Shown here piece by piece: positions 18,472 through 26,591 of a DNA stretch of 64,000 nucleotides. The notes beneath the pieces were generated by a model. The model made no database searches. It had not been told where the DNA came from and was given only the letters and a program-made list of their open reading frames with translations. This DNA comes from Luteimonas vadosa (lineage in GTDB: Bacteria; Pseudomonadota; Gammaproteobacteria; Xanthomonadales; Xanthomonadaceae). The position numbers and the translations under genes were made by a program. The DNA lies in the NCBI RefSeq assembly GCF_039543545.1, contig NZ_BAABJY010000002.1, positions 248,001 to 312,000 on the forward strand, read 5' to 3'. Position 1 is the first letter of the stretch; each line of letters starts with the position of its first letter.

Positions 18472-18855
18472 ATGTCCCGTTCGCGACGCACGACCGATAC
18501 CACAAGCCAGCTGGCCGCCCTGTCATGGCGTGCCCCTTACGTGGCGACGCAGCGACTGATGCGGATGGCCGGTCCCGTCCAGAGCGCCGCCGACCGGCGC
18601 GAGCTGGCTCGGATGGGCACGGAGAAGCTCTCGGCGATGCAGGAAGGGTGGATGGCGATGGCCATGCAGGTGATCGCCCTGCAGCAGCACGCGTGGTCCT
18701 CGCTGATGCAGGCTGCCTGGTCGCCTTGGTTTTCCGCATCGATGCCGTCGTGGCCGCAGGCGTTGGCCGATGCCGATGCGGTCGTGGCGGCGGGCCTGCG
18801 GCCGGCGACGCGGCAGGTCGCGGCCAACGCGCGCAGGCTGTCGCGTCGGCGCTGA
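18472..18855 (+). CDS. Phasin-like helical protein
   Basis: This 127-residue protein (MSRSRRTTDTTSQLAALSW) has long amphipathic helical stretches rich in Met, Ala and Gln, such as KLSAMQEGWMAMAMQVIALQ, and a basic tail RQVAANARRLSRRR. Size and composition resemble polyhydroxyalkanoate granule-associated phasins, but no diagnostic motif is visible and no PHA synthase is in the window. The gene is followed 13 bases later by the FAD oxidoreductase, so the two are probably co-transcribed. Treat the family name as tentative. Confidence 0.6.
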   Translation: MSRSRRTTDTTSQLAALSWRAPYVATQRLMRMAGPVQSAADRRELARMGTEKLSAMQEGWMAMAMQVIALQQHAWSSLMQAAWSPWFSASMPSWPQALADADAVVAAGLRPATRQVAANARRLSRRR

Positions 18856-18868
18856 GTGGAGCCGCGGC

Positions 18869-20080
18869 ATGGACCTGAAGAGCGGCTATCCGTTCTGGGC
18901 GGTGCGCAATGGACTCATGAATGCGTTCCCGCCGCTGGCCTCGGATCGGCGCTGCGACGTGGCGGTGGTCGGCGGCGGCATCACCGGCGCGCTGATCGCG
19001 GACGAACTGGCCGCGCACGGGCATGACGTCGTGGTGCTCGAGCAGCGCGACGTCGCGTGGGGCAGCACCTCGGCCAGCACGGCGTTGCTGCAGTACGAGA
19101 TCGACACGCCGATGGTCGACCTGGCCTCGCGCTACGGCGAAGCCGATGCCGTGCTGGCGTACCGGGCATGCGCCGATGCCATTCCCATGCTCCGGGCGCG
19201 CGCGGCCGACCTGTACGCGGTGGACTGCGCAGCGATGCAGAGCCTCTACTACGCCAGCAAGCACAGGCACGTTGGCGCCATGGAGGATGAGTTCGCCTCG
19301 CGCCGCAAGCATGGCTTCGAGGTGGAATGGTTGCCGCGCGAGGCGGTGCGCGACCGCTTCGGCTTCGATGCGCCCGCGGCGATCCTCAGCGACCAGGCCG
19401 CCAGCCTCGACCCCTACCGGATGGCCTATCGCCTGCTGATGGCGCTGGAGAAGGCGGGTGCCGGCGTGTTCGACCGCACGCGCGTGGAGCACGTCGCCAC
19501 CACGCCGCGTGGCGTCGAGCTGCGCACCGACGCCGGCCACCTGGTCCGCGCGAAACACGTGGTGATGGCCGCAGGCTACGCCACCCGGCAATGGCTGGAG
19601 GCCGATGTCGCGCGCAACCGGAGCAGCTACGCCTTCGTCACCGACCCCATCGACGCGAGCGTGCTGGGCGCGCTGGCCACGACCCTGCTGTGGGAAACCG
19701 CGCGTCCCTACCTCTACCTGCGCGCCACCACGGACTCGCGGCTGATGGTCGGCGGCGAGGACGACGCGGTGGACATCCCCGCCAAGCGCGACGCGCGCGT
19801 GGAAAAAAAGGCGGGCAGGCTGGCGGACAAGGTGCGTGGGATGTTCCCGGAGCTTCCCGTGCAGCCCGTGTTCTCGTGGGCCGGCACGTTCGCCGAAACC
19901 GAGGATGGCCTGCCGTACTTCGGGCCGCACGACAGCACCGGGCCGCGTGTGCACTTCGCCATGGCCTATGGCGGCAACGGGATCACCTACTCGATGATCG
20001 GCGCCGGCTTGCTGCGGGCCGGGATCGAGCGGCGCAAGCACCCGTTGCAGCGGCTGTTCTCCTTTTCGCGCACGGCGTGA
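18869..20080 (+). CDS. FAD-dependent oxidoreductase (DAO/glycine oxidase family)
   Basis: This 403-residue protein has the dinucleotide-binding motif CDVAVVGGGITGALIADELA near the N-terminus, GSTSASTALLQYEID as the flavin-contact segment, and the C-terminal block FSWAGTFAETEDGLPYFG ending in AYGGNGITYSMIGA. This is the layout of D-amino acid/glycine oxidase-like (DAO) enzymes, which oxidise amines in the cytoplasm using FAD. The ATG at 18869 has GGAG upstream and places the GxGxxG motif normally; the frame upstream overlaps the phasin-like gene and is not coding. The substrate is unknown. Confidence 0.88.
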   Translation: MDLKSGYPFWAVRNGLMNAFPPLASDRRCDVAVVGGGITGALIADELAAHGHDVVVLEQRDVAWGSTSASTALLQYEIDTPMVDLASRYGEADAVLAYRACADAIPMLRARAADLYAVDCAAMQSLYYASKHRHVGAMEDEFASRRKHGFEVEWLPREAVRDRFGFDAPAAILSDQAASLDPYRMAYRLLMALEKAGAGVFDRTRVEHVATTPRGVELRTDAGHLVRAKHVVMAAGYATRQWLEADVARNRSSYAFVTDPIDASVLGALATTLLWETARPYLYLRATTDSRLMVGGEDDAVDIPAKRDARVEKKAGRLADKVRGMFPELPVQPVFSWAGTFAETEDGLPYFGPHDSTGPRVHFAMAYGGNGITYSMIGAGLLRAGIERRKHPLQRLFSFSRTA

Positions 20081-20226
20081 CCGGGGCAGCGCACCCGTCG
20101 CCGCGTCGACCGCCCCGCATGGGGACCGGAATTCGCTGGCGGGGTGCGCGCGTGGGCGCGGTTTCCGGGTCCCGGGCCATCGGGTAAGGTAATCGACGAT
20201 CCCGCCCGGAGCCGTTCGCCCGCCGG

Positions 20227-21747
20227 ATGCCCGAACCCGTACCCATGCCACCGGCCACGCCCGAACCGGTGAAGGATTCCGACTTCCGCCTACTCGTGGA
20301 GGCGGTGGCCGATTACGGCATCTTCATGCTCGATCCCGAGGGATGCGTGCGCACCTGGAACCGCGGCCTGGAGCGGCTGAAGGGTTACACCGCCGATGAG
20401 ATCATCGGACGGCATTTCTCCGTGTTCTATCCCGAGGCCAGGCGCGCCGAGCGCTGGCCCCAGCAGGAGCTGGAGTTCGCCCTGCGCGACGGCAGCTTCG
20501 AGGACGAAGGCTGGCGCGTGCGCAAGGACGGCACGCATTTCTGGGCCAACGTCGTCATCACGGCGCTCCGGGGGGAGGACGGACGGCACCGCGGGTTTGC
20601 CAAGGTCACGCGCGACCTGACCGAGCGGCGCGTGCAGGAGGAACTGCTGCGCCAGAGCGAGGAGCGCTTCCGGCTGATGGTGGAGGGCGTGCGTGACTAC
20701 GCGATCTTCATGCTCGATCCCGACGGCCGCATCGCCAGCTGGAACCTGGGTGCGCAGATCACCAAGGGGTACACGGCGGAGGAGGTGATCGGGCGGCACT
20801 TCTCGATCTTCTACCCGAAGGACAAGCGCGACGCGCGCTGGCCGGAGCACGAGCTCGAATGCGCGGTGCGCGACGGGCGCTTCGAGGACGTGGGCTGGCG
20901 CTTGCGCAAGGACGGGACGCGCTTCTGGGCCAACGTGGTGATCACGGCATTGTTCGACGAGAAGGGCCGCCATCGCGGCTTCTGCAAGGTCACGCGCGAC
21001 CTGACCGAGGCGCGCCGGATCGATGCGCTGGAAGAGCACAGCCGGCAGCTCACCCAGTTCCTCGCCGTGCTCGGCCACGAACTGCGCAATCCGCTGGCGC
21101 CCATCGTCACCACGGTGGAGATGATGCGGATGGCACCGGCCGCCGGAGATCCCGCCGATCCCTTCGTCGGCGCGCGCGAGATCCTGGCGCGGCAGGTGGG
21201 GCAGCTGTGCCGGCTGGTGGACGACCTGCTGGACGTCGGCCGCATCGCCAGCGGCAAGATCCACATCGAGCACGAGCCCGTGCTGCTGCAGGACGTCGTG
21301 GACCAGGCCGTCGAGGCGACCGCGCCTCACGTGGAGGCCGGCCGGCATGTCCTGGAGGTCGACCTGCCCGAGCACCCGCTCCGGGTCGACGGCGACCGGG
21401 CGCGCCTGGTCCAGGTCGTGAGCAACCTGCTGCACAACGCCACGAAGTTCAGCCCGCCCGGGGGTCGCATCCGCGTGTGGCTGGCGCGCGCCGGCGGCAA
21501 CGCGGAGCTGGGCGTGGCCGACAACGGTCCCGGCATCCCGCCGGAGGACTTGCAGTACATCTTCCGCCTGTTCGCGCAGGCCGGTGGCGACATGTCGCAG
21601 CGCACGCACGATGGCCTGGGCGTCGGCCTGAGCCTGGTCCATCGGCTGGTCAGCGACCACGGCGGGCAGGTGAGTGCGTTTTCCACCGGCAAACCTGGGG
21701 AGGGCGCGGAGTTCATCGTCAGCCTGCCCCTGGTCGGGGAGGACTGA
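20227..21747 (+). CDS. Histidine kinase with two near-identical PAS domains
   Basis: This 506-residue soluble sensor kinase starts with two PAS/PAC units, at about residues 20-138 and 148-262. They share DY(G/A)IFMLDP, KGYTA(D/E)E(I/V)IGRHFS and WANVVITAL almost word for word, so one is a duplicate of the other. The HisKA domain has the phospho-acceptor in FLAVLGHELRNPLAP. The ATPase domain has VVSNLLHNATKFS, DNGPGIPPEDL and DGLGVGLSLV. No membrane segment is present, so it senses a cytoplasmic signal, possibly redox or a small ligand. No response regulator is adjacent. The Met at 20227 may be replaced by one nine residues later without changing the domains. Confidence 0.88.
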   Translation: MPEPVPMPPATPEPVKDSDFRLLVEAVADYGIFMLDPEGCVRTWNRGLERLKGYTADEIIGRHFSVFYPEARRAERWPQQELEFALRDGSFEDEGWRVRKDGTHFWANVVITALRGEDGRHRGFAKVTRDLTERRVQEELLRQSEERFRLMVEGVRDYAIFMLDPDGRIASWNLGAQITKGYTAEEVIGRHFSIFYPKDKRDARWPEHELECAVRDGRFEDVGWRLRKDGTRFWANVVITALFDEKGRHRGFCKVTRDLTEARRIDALEEHSRQLTQFLAVLGHELRNPLAPIVTTVEMMRMAPAAGDPADPFVGAREILARQVGQLCRLVDDLLDVGRIASGKIHIEHEPVLLQDVVDQAVEATAPHVEAGRHVLEVDLPEHPLRVDGDRARLVQVVSNLLHNATKFSPPGGRIRVWLARAGGNAELGVADNGPGIPPEDLQYIFRLFAQAGGDMSQRTHDGLGVGLSLVHRLVSDHGGQVSAFSTGKPGEGAEFIVSLPLVGED

Positions 21748-21810
21748 ACCGCCCGTCCGGCAGGTACGCGCCGCGGGCGTCCTCGCGCGGTACGCGCCGC
21801 ACGCCCGCGC

Positions 21811-22851
21811 TTATGCGGCCGTCGGGCGCACCTTGCCGCGCGACTGCTTGATCCGGTACATGGCGGCATCGGCGCGCGCCAGCACGGCGTCGGCGTCGAG
21901 TTCGCCCAGTTCGGTGACGACAATGCCGACGCTGGCGCCGGGATAGTCCAGGGCCCCGCCATCGGCCAGGGGAATCTGCACTTGCGAGCGCGCCGTCAGC
22001 AGCTCCTGGAATTCGGCGGCGTGGCGTTCGGCCCCTTCGGCCGGCGCCGGGGCGACGACTACGAATTCGTCGCCGCCGTAGCGAGCCACCAGGTCCCCTG
22101 CGCGCAGCGTTTCCGCCAGGCCCTTGCCGACGGCCACCAGCAGCGCGTCGCCGGTGTCGTGGCCGTGCGTGTCGTTGACCGCCTTGAAGCCGTCCAGGTC
22201 GATGAAGGCCACCAACAGGCGCTGCGCTTCGCGCTGGCGCCTCGCCAGCATGCGCGAGAGCTCGAGCTCCAGCGCGCGGCGGTTGGGCAGGCTGGTCAGC
22301 GGATCCATCAGCGTCTGCGTGGCCAACCGCGCGTTGGCCTCGCGCAACCGCCGGGTCAGCGTTTCGCGCTCCACGTACTGGCTGACGAGGTGGCCGAACA
22401 GTTCAAGGACGCGGTCGGTGTCCGGCCGCATCGGCGTGCGCGTCGCGCCGGCGGCGCACAGGGTGCCGAACAGTTGGCCGTCGGCGAGATGGACCGGTGC
22501 GATGGCGAACGTCGCGATGCCGAGCTCGCGCGCGGCTTCCTCGTCCGGCCAGGTCGTGGCCACGTCCTCGGCGTAGGCCACGCCATCGGCGAGCGCACGC
22601 CGGCACAGGCTGTCCGCCCAGGGCACGGTCAGCCCCTCCGGGATCCGCAGGCTGCCGGTGTTGAGCGCGAATTCGATGCGCTGGATGTCGGCGTCCTCGT
22701 CGACGGTGGTGAAATACGCCGACTCCAGGCTGGTGACGGTCGACAGCAGTTCGAGCAGGGGGCGGATGCGCGCCTCGAACGCCGGCGCGCTGGCCAGCGC
22801 CCGCTCCAGGTCGGCGAGCAAGGGGTGGAGCGGGATGTCGGTCTCCTGCAT
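21811..22851 (-). CDS. GAF-GGDEF diguanylate cyclase
   Basis: This 346-residue protein has an N-terminal GAF-type sensory domain (LLELLSTVTSLESAYFTTVD ... VHLADGQLFGTLCAAG) and a C-terminal GGDEF domain. DPLTSLPNRRALELEL is the usual entry motif, ARYGGDEFVV is the intact active site, and RAGD five residues before GGDEF is an intact product-inhibition I-site. It should make cyclic di-GMP from two GTP and be feedback-limited. The ATG at 22851 starts MQETDIPLHPLLADLERAL; the longer frame upstream is not supported. Confidence 0.93.
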   Translation of the reverse strand: MQETDIPLHPLLADLERALASAPAFEARIRPLLELLSTVTSLESAYFTTVDEDADIQRIEFALNTGSLRIPEGLTVPWADSLCRRALADGVAYAEDVATTWPDEEAARELGIATFAIAPVHLADGQLFGTLCAAGATRTPMRPDTDRVLELFGHLVSQYVERETLTRRLREANARLATQTLMDPLTSLPNRRALELELSRMLARRQREAQRLLVAFIDLDGFKAVNDTHGHDTGDALLVAVGKGLAETLRAGDLVARYGGDEFVVVAPAPAEGAERHAAEFQELLTARSQVQIPLADGGALDYPGASVGIVVTELGELDADAVLARADAAMYRIKQSRGKVRPTAA

Positions 22852-23113
22852 GGTGCGGCATTGTGCCACCGGCCTTGCGCGCGGGCGGACCGGAGGTGCA
22901 TCCGGTCCTTGTATCCACGGTAGCGCGTCGCCGCGGGTGCGACGACGGCGGGCGACGCTGGGCGCGGAAGCTTGCCATCGGGCGCGGCCACCACGCCCGG
23001 TACCCGGCACGCACCGGAGGCGACAACTTGGAAGCAACCCGACCCGCAGCGAACCGCGCCCCCAACGGCCATCGGTTGCAGGAAACGACCCGGGCAGGGC
23101 GAGGGTGCGCGGC

Positions 23114-23716
23114 ATGAACCGGCCGCCTGGCGCGGCAGGCCGTTGCCATCTTTACGTGTTCCCCTTCACCTGGGAGGACTACGGCAAGCTGGGCTTCTCG
23201 CGCGATCCGCTGGCGCGCCTGCAGGCCTTGCACCACCGCTGGTACGACTGCTTCGACCTCGACCGGGGCGCGCTGGTGGCCACGGAAACCGAGCGCGACG
23301 CGCGCGACCTGGAATTGCGGTTGCGCCACGCCCTGCGCGTGTACAACGCGCCGGCGCCGCTGACCATCCGGCCACAGGGGGCCGGGCACACCGAGTGGTA
23401 CCGGGGGGCCGAAGCGGCGCTGATGGCGGAGGTCGAAGCCCTGCGCCGGGAGGGCTACGTGGTCCACGCGCCGTTGCGGCCCTGGTTGCGGCAGGCCCTG
23501 GTGGCGCGTGGCGAGCTGCTCTACGACTGGACGCTGGCGCAGTTGCCCCTGGGGGCCTGGCGGGACTTCGATCCGGACGATGCGGCGCAGGTGCTCGTGC
23601 GGGACGTGCTCGACGGCTACCGCGCGCTGGATATCCCGTTGGCGCCCCTGCTGGCGCCGGAGGTGCTGGCCTGGCATGGGCGGTGCGACCGGGTAGCGCA
23701 CGGGGACCGGCGTTGA
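23114..23716 (+). CDS. GIY-YIG-like nuclease family protein
   Basis: This 200-residue protein starts with CHLYVFPFTWEDYGKLGFSR followed by DPLARLQAL. This is a diverged GIY-YIG pattern (YVF ... KLG, then the catalytic-type Arg in SRDPLARL) of the T5orf172/Mug113 sort. A Glu in DARDLELRLRHAL could be the metal-binding acid. The C-terminal half (WYRGAEAALMAEVEALRREG onward) is helical and not recognised. It may cut DNA, but the exact GIY-YIG residues are altered and no partner gene is linked. The start at 23114 follows a 262-base divergent gap from the GGDEF gene. Confidence 0.6.
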   Translation: MNRPPGAAGRCHLYVFPFTWEDYGKLGFSRDPLARLQALHHRWYDCFDLDRGALVATETERDARDLELRLRHALRVYNAPAPLTIRPQGAGHTEWYRGAEAALMAEVEALRREGYVVHAPLRPWLRQALVARGELLYDWTLAQLPLGAWRDFDPDDAAQVLVRDVLDGYRALDIPLAPLLAPEVLAWHGRCDRVAHGDRR

Positions 23717-23836
23717 CCGCCGGTGCCGCAAGGGGCCGGGATCGGATCAGCTTTTAAAGGCAGCGGCAAGCCATTGATCGCCCGGCAGTCTTGGCTGGTG
23801 AGAATGCGGTGGGCTTGAATGGCATGAAGAAAGCGC

Positions 23837-23865
23837 TTGCCTGCGCCCGCGAAGGTAAATAGATT
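23837..23865 (+). promoter_or_regulatory. Putative sigma-70 promoter of lexA
   Basis: TTGCCT (23837-23842) and TAGATT (23860-23865) are separated by exactly 17 bases; each matches four of six consensus positions. The expected start point falls at about 23872, the A of the lexA ATG, so the transcript could be leaderless. The -10 box is the central six bases of the palindrome described separately. Confidence 0.5.
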
Positions 23866-23871
23866 TTTACC
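23854..23871. promoter_or_regulatory. Palindrome GGTAAA-N6-TTTACC, candidate LexA operator
   Basis: Perfect 6-bp arms flank TAGATT and end directly at the lexA ATG. The site overlaps the putative -10 box, which is where a repressor that controls its own cassette would act. LexA proteins of the mutagenesis-cassette type recognise motifs different from the Escherichia coli SOS box, so a lineage-specific box is expected. Assignment rests on position and symmetry only. Confidence 0.6.
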
Positions 23872-24501
23872 ATGTCTCCCGATACCCACGACGACCTGAC
23901 CCCCCGCCAGCGGGCGGTGCTCGACTTCATCCAGGCCCATGCCGCAGCCGAGGGCCTGCCGCCGACGCTGCAGCAGATCGCCGACGCCTTCGGCTTCCGC
24001 CAGGCCTGCGCCGCGCACAAGCACGTGCGCCGCTTGCAGGACGCCGGCTACCTGTCGGTGCGGCCGCACGAAGCGCGTGGCATCCGCCTGGGGGCATCGG
24101 GCGGTGGCGCCCGGCCCACGCGGCTGTCGCTGCCGATCCTGGGGCGCGTGGCGGCGGGCGTGCCGATCGGCGCCGATGCCGGCGTCGAGCGCCACGTGAT
24201 GCTCGACCGCACCCTGTTTTCCCTGCGCCCCGATTACCTGCTGCGCGTGCACGGCGACTCGATGCGCGACGACGGCATCTTCGATGGCGACCTGGTGGCG
24301 GTGAAGCGCAGCCGCGACGCCAGCAACGGGCAGGTGGTGGTGGCGCGGCTGGAAGGCGAGATCACCATCAAGCGCTTCGAGCAGACCCGCACGGGCATCC
24401 GCCTGCTGCCGCGCAATCCCGACTACGCGCCCATCCTGGTGCCGCCGGGCAGCGACTTCGCCATCGAAGGCCTGTATTGCGGGCTGGTGCGGCAGCAATG
24501 A
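23872..24501 (+). CDS. lexA: LexA-type SOS repressor of the mutagenesis cassette
   Basis: This 209-residue protein opens with LTPRQRAVLDFIQAHAAAEG and a winged-helix DNA-binding domain. Its recognition region FGFRQACAAHKHVRRLQDAG differs strongly from the usual GFRS.NA..HL of canonical LexA. The self-cleavage bond is Ala95-Gly96 in GRVAAGVPIG; the catalytic dyad is Ser130 (HGDSM) and Lys145 (VAVKR). It should repress this operon and be cleaved on RecA activation. It is probably a second LexA (LexA2 type) dedicated to the cassette; the main LexA would lie elsewhere. The stop overlaps the imuA start by four bases (ATGA). Confidence 0.93.
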   Translation: MSPDTHDDLTPRQRAVLDFIQAHAAAEGLPPTLQQIADAFGFRQACAAHKHVRRLQDAGYLSVRPHEARGIRLGASGGGARPTRLSLPILGRVAAGVPIGADAGVERHVMLDRTLFSLRPDYLLRVHGDSMRDDGIFDGDLVAVKRSRDASNGQVVVARLEGEITIKRFEQTRTGIRLLPRNPDYAPILVPPGSDFAIEGLYCGLVRQQ

Positions 24502-25157
24502 CGGCGGCCGCGACCCCCCTGGCGCCCGCTGCCGAGGTCAGCCTCGACGCGATGCTGTCGGCGCAGACGGTCTGGCGTGCCGGGCGGTTGCCGGTGGCGG
24601 CGTCGGGCGGCGAACCTACCGGCCATGCCGGGCTTGATGCCTTGCTGCCGCAGGCGGGCTGGCCGCGCGGCGCGCTGACCGAATTGCTGCTGCCGGCCGA
24701 CGGCGTCGGCGAACTGGCGATCGTGTTGCCGACCCTGGCGAGGCTGACGTCGGCAGGCGGCATCGTCGCGCTGGTCGCGCCGCCCTACCTGCCGTATGCG
24801 CCGGCCTGGCAGGCCGCCGGCGTCGACCTGCGCCACCTGCACGTCATCGAGGCCGATGCGCGTGGCGCGGCCTGGGCCCTCGAGCAATGCCTGCGCAGCG
24901 CCGCCTGCGCCGCGGTGCTGGGTTGGCCGCGCCACGTCGACGGCCCGGGGCTGCGCCGCCTGCAGGTGGCGGCCGACAGCGGCGATTGCCTGGGTTTCGT
25001 GTTCCGCGACGCCAGGCATGCGGTCAATCCGTCGCCGGCGGCCTTGCGCCTGGAATACGGCGGCGGCGCCTGGCACGTGCGCAAGTGCCGCGGCGCGCGT
25101 GCGCCGTCGCAGGGCTTCGCGTGTCCGGCTGCGCGCCTGGCCGCGCCCGTGCATTGA
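24498..25157 (+). CDS. imuA: ImuA, RecA/SulA-like SOS mutagenesis protein
   Basis: This 219-residue protein has a degenerate RecA-like core: GHAGLDALLPQAGWPRGALTE, LLLPADGVGELAIVLPTL in the Walker A place without a GKT, and LVAPPYLPYAPAWQAAGVD followed by LRHLHVIEA. This is the ImuA (SulA-related) pattern. ImuA works with ImuB and DnaE2 in error-prone translesion synthesis. It begins inside the lexA stop codon and ends nine bases before the imuB GTG. The Met 21 bases further upstream is inside lexA and not used. Confidence 0.9.
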   Translation: MTAAATPLAPAAEVSLDAMLSAQTVWRAGRLPVAASGGEPTGHAGLDALLPQAGWPRGALTELLLPADGVGELAIVLPTLARLTSAGGIVALVAPPYLPYAPAWQAAGVDLRHLHVIEADARGAAWALEQCLRSAACAAVLGWPRHVDGPGLRRLQVAADSGDCLGFVFRDARHAVNPSPAALRLEYGGGAWHVRKCRGARAPSQGFACPAARLAAPVH

Positions 25158-25166
25158 GGGCGCGCC

Positions 25167-26591
25167 GTGCTCTGGGCCTGCATCGTGCTGCCGCAGCTGG
25201 CGCTGGACGCCGTCCTCCGCCGTTGCCCCGACCCTTCGCGGCCGCTGGCCCTGGTGGAGGGTCCGCCGCAACTGCGTAGCCTGCGCGCGGTCAACGCCGC
25301 GGCCGCGGCCGCCGGGCTGGCGGCCGGGATGCGCCTGCCGGCGGCGCATGCGCTGCTGCCGGACGTGGTGCTGGTCGAGCACGACCCGGCCGCCGAGGAA
25401 CGCTGGCAACGCTTCCTGGCCGCATGGGCGTACCGGCACAGTTCCCTGGTCAGTGCCCAGTGGCCGGGTGCGATCGTGCTCGAGGCGCGGGCCAGTTTCC
25501 GCCTGCTGGGGCCCTGGCCGGTGTTCGAGGCGCGCTTGCGCAGCGAACTCGATGCACTCGGGTTCCGGCATCGCATCGCGCTCGCGCCCACCCCGCGCGC
25601 GGCCCGGGTCTTCGCGGGTTTGCGCGACGGGTTCGCGGTGACGCACGCCGCCGCGATGCACGAGGCGCTGGCGCGGGTCCCGGTGCGCCGCGCGGTGCTG
25701 CCCGACGACGCTGGCGCACGGCTGCACCGCATGGGCGTGCGCACCCTCGGCGTGCTGCGCGCGTTGCCGCGCGACGGCCTGCGCCGGCGGTTCGGGGTCG
25801 AGCTGCTGGCGCACCTCGATCGGTTGCATGGCGACGTCGACGACCCGCTGCAGGTCTATGCGCCGCCCGACCGGTTCGATGCGCGCGTCGAACTGGGCCA
25901 CGAAGTGGAGAGCCACCAGGCCTTGCTGTTCCCGCTGCGCCGGCTGGTGGGCGACCTGGCGACCTACCTGTCCATCCGCGACGGTGGCGTGCAGCGTTTC
26001 CTGCTGCGCCTGGAGCACGAGCAGGGCCACCACGACGTGCCGGTGGGCCTGCTGGCCGCCGAGCGCGACGCCGGCATGTTATTCGAACTGGCGCGCGGAC
26101 GCCTGCAGCAGGCGGCCATCGACCGGCCGGTGGTGGCGCTGCGGCTGCTGGCGCGGGAACTGCCGCCGTTCGTGCCGGCGTCGCGCGACCTGTTCGATCC
26201 CCGTCCGGCGCAGGCCGTGCCCTGGCCGCAGCTGCGCGAGCGCCTGCGCGCGCGCCTGGGCGACGGCGCGGTGCATCGCCTCGCGGCCACCGGCGACCCG
26301 CGCCCGGAGCACGGCTGGCGCATGGCCGGCGTGGACGAGGATGCGGCCTGCGTCCAGCCCGCGCCGCCGCGTCCGCCGCGTCCGGCTTGGCTGCTGCCGC
26401 GCCCCATGCCGCTGCGCGGTCCGGATCCGCGCATCGTGTCGGGGCCCGAGCGCCTGGAGAGCGGCTGGTGGGACGGCGGCGACACGCGCCGCGACTACTA
26501 CGTGGTCGAGACCGCGCAGGGCCAGCAGGCCTGGGTCTTCGCGCCGCCGGGCGAACGGGGCGCCTGGATGCTGCATGGGTGGTTCGCGTGA
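25167..26591 (+). CDS. imuB: ImuB, inactive Y-family polymerase homologue
   Basis: This 474-residue protein starts at a GTG with GAGGG just upstream, overlapping the imuA stop. It has the Y-family layout but opens MLWACIVLPQLALDAVL in place of the usual Asp-containing DMDAFF segment. LEARASFRLLG replaces the SxDE metal-binding motif, so polymerase catalysis is not expected. The little-finger-like region and the C-terminal tail (WWDGGDTRRDYYVVE) are conserved in ImuB, which serves as the hub binding the sliding clamp and DnaE2. The stop overlaps the dnaE2 GTG by four bases. Confidence 0.93.
   Translation: MLWACIVLPQLALDAVLRRCPDPSRPLALVEGPPQLRSLRAVNAAAAAAGLAAGMRLPAAHALLPDVVLVEHDPAAEERWQRFLAAWAYRHSSLVSAQWPGAIVLEARASFRLLGPWPVFEARLRSELDALGFRHRIALAPTPRAARVFAGLRDGFAVTHAAAMHEALARVPVRRAVLPDDAGARLHRMGVRTLGVLRALPRDGLRRRFGVELLAHLDRLHGDVDDPLQVYAPPDRFDARVELGHEVESHQALLFPLRRLVGDLATYLSIRDGGVQRFLLRLEHEQGHHDVPVGLLAAERDAGMLFELARGRLQQAAIDRPVVALRLLARELPPFVPASRDLFDPRPAQAVPWPQLRERLRARLGDGAVHRLAATGDPRPEHGWRMAGVDEDAACVQPAPPRPPRPAWLLPRPMPLRGPDPRIVSGPERLESGWWDGGDTRRDYYVVETAQGQQAWVFAPPGERGAWMLHGWFA

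Noticed and set aside
25424..26587. Long 5' extension of the dnaE2 reading frame through imuB
   Set aside because: The extension has Arg/Ala/Gly-rich shadow composition, and imuB is a clear gene in another frame. The GTG at 26588 gives the normal DnaE2 start.
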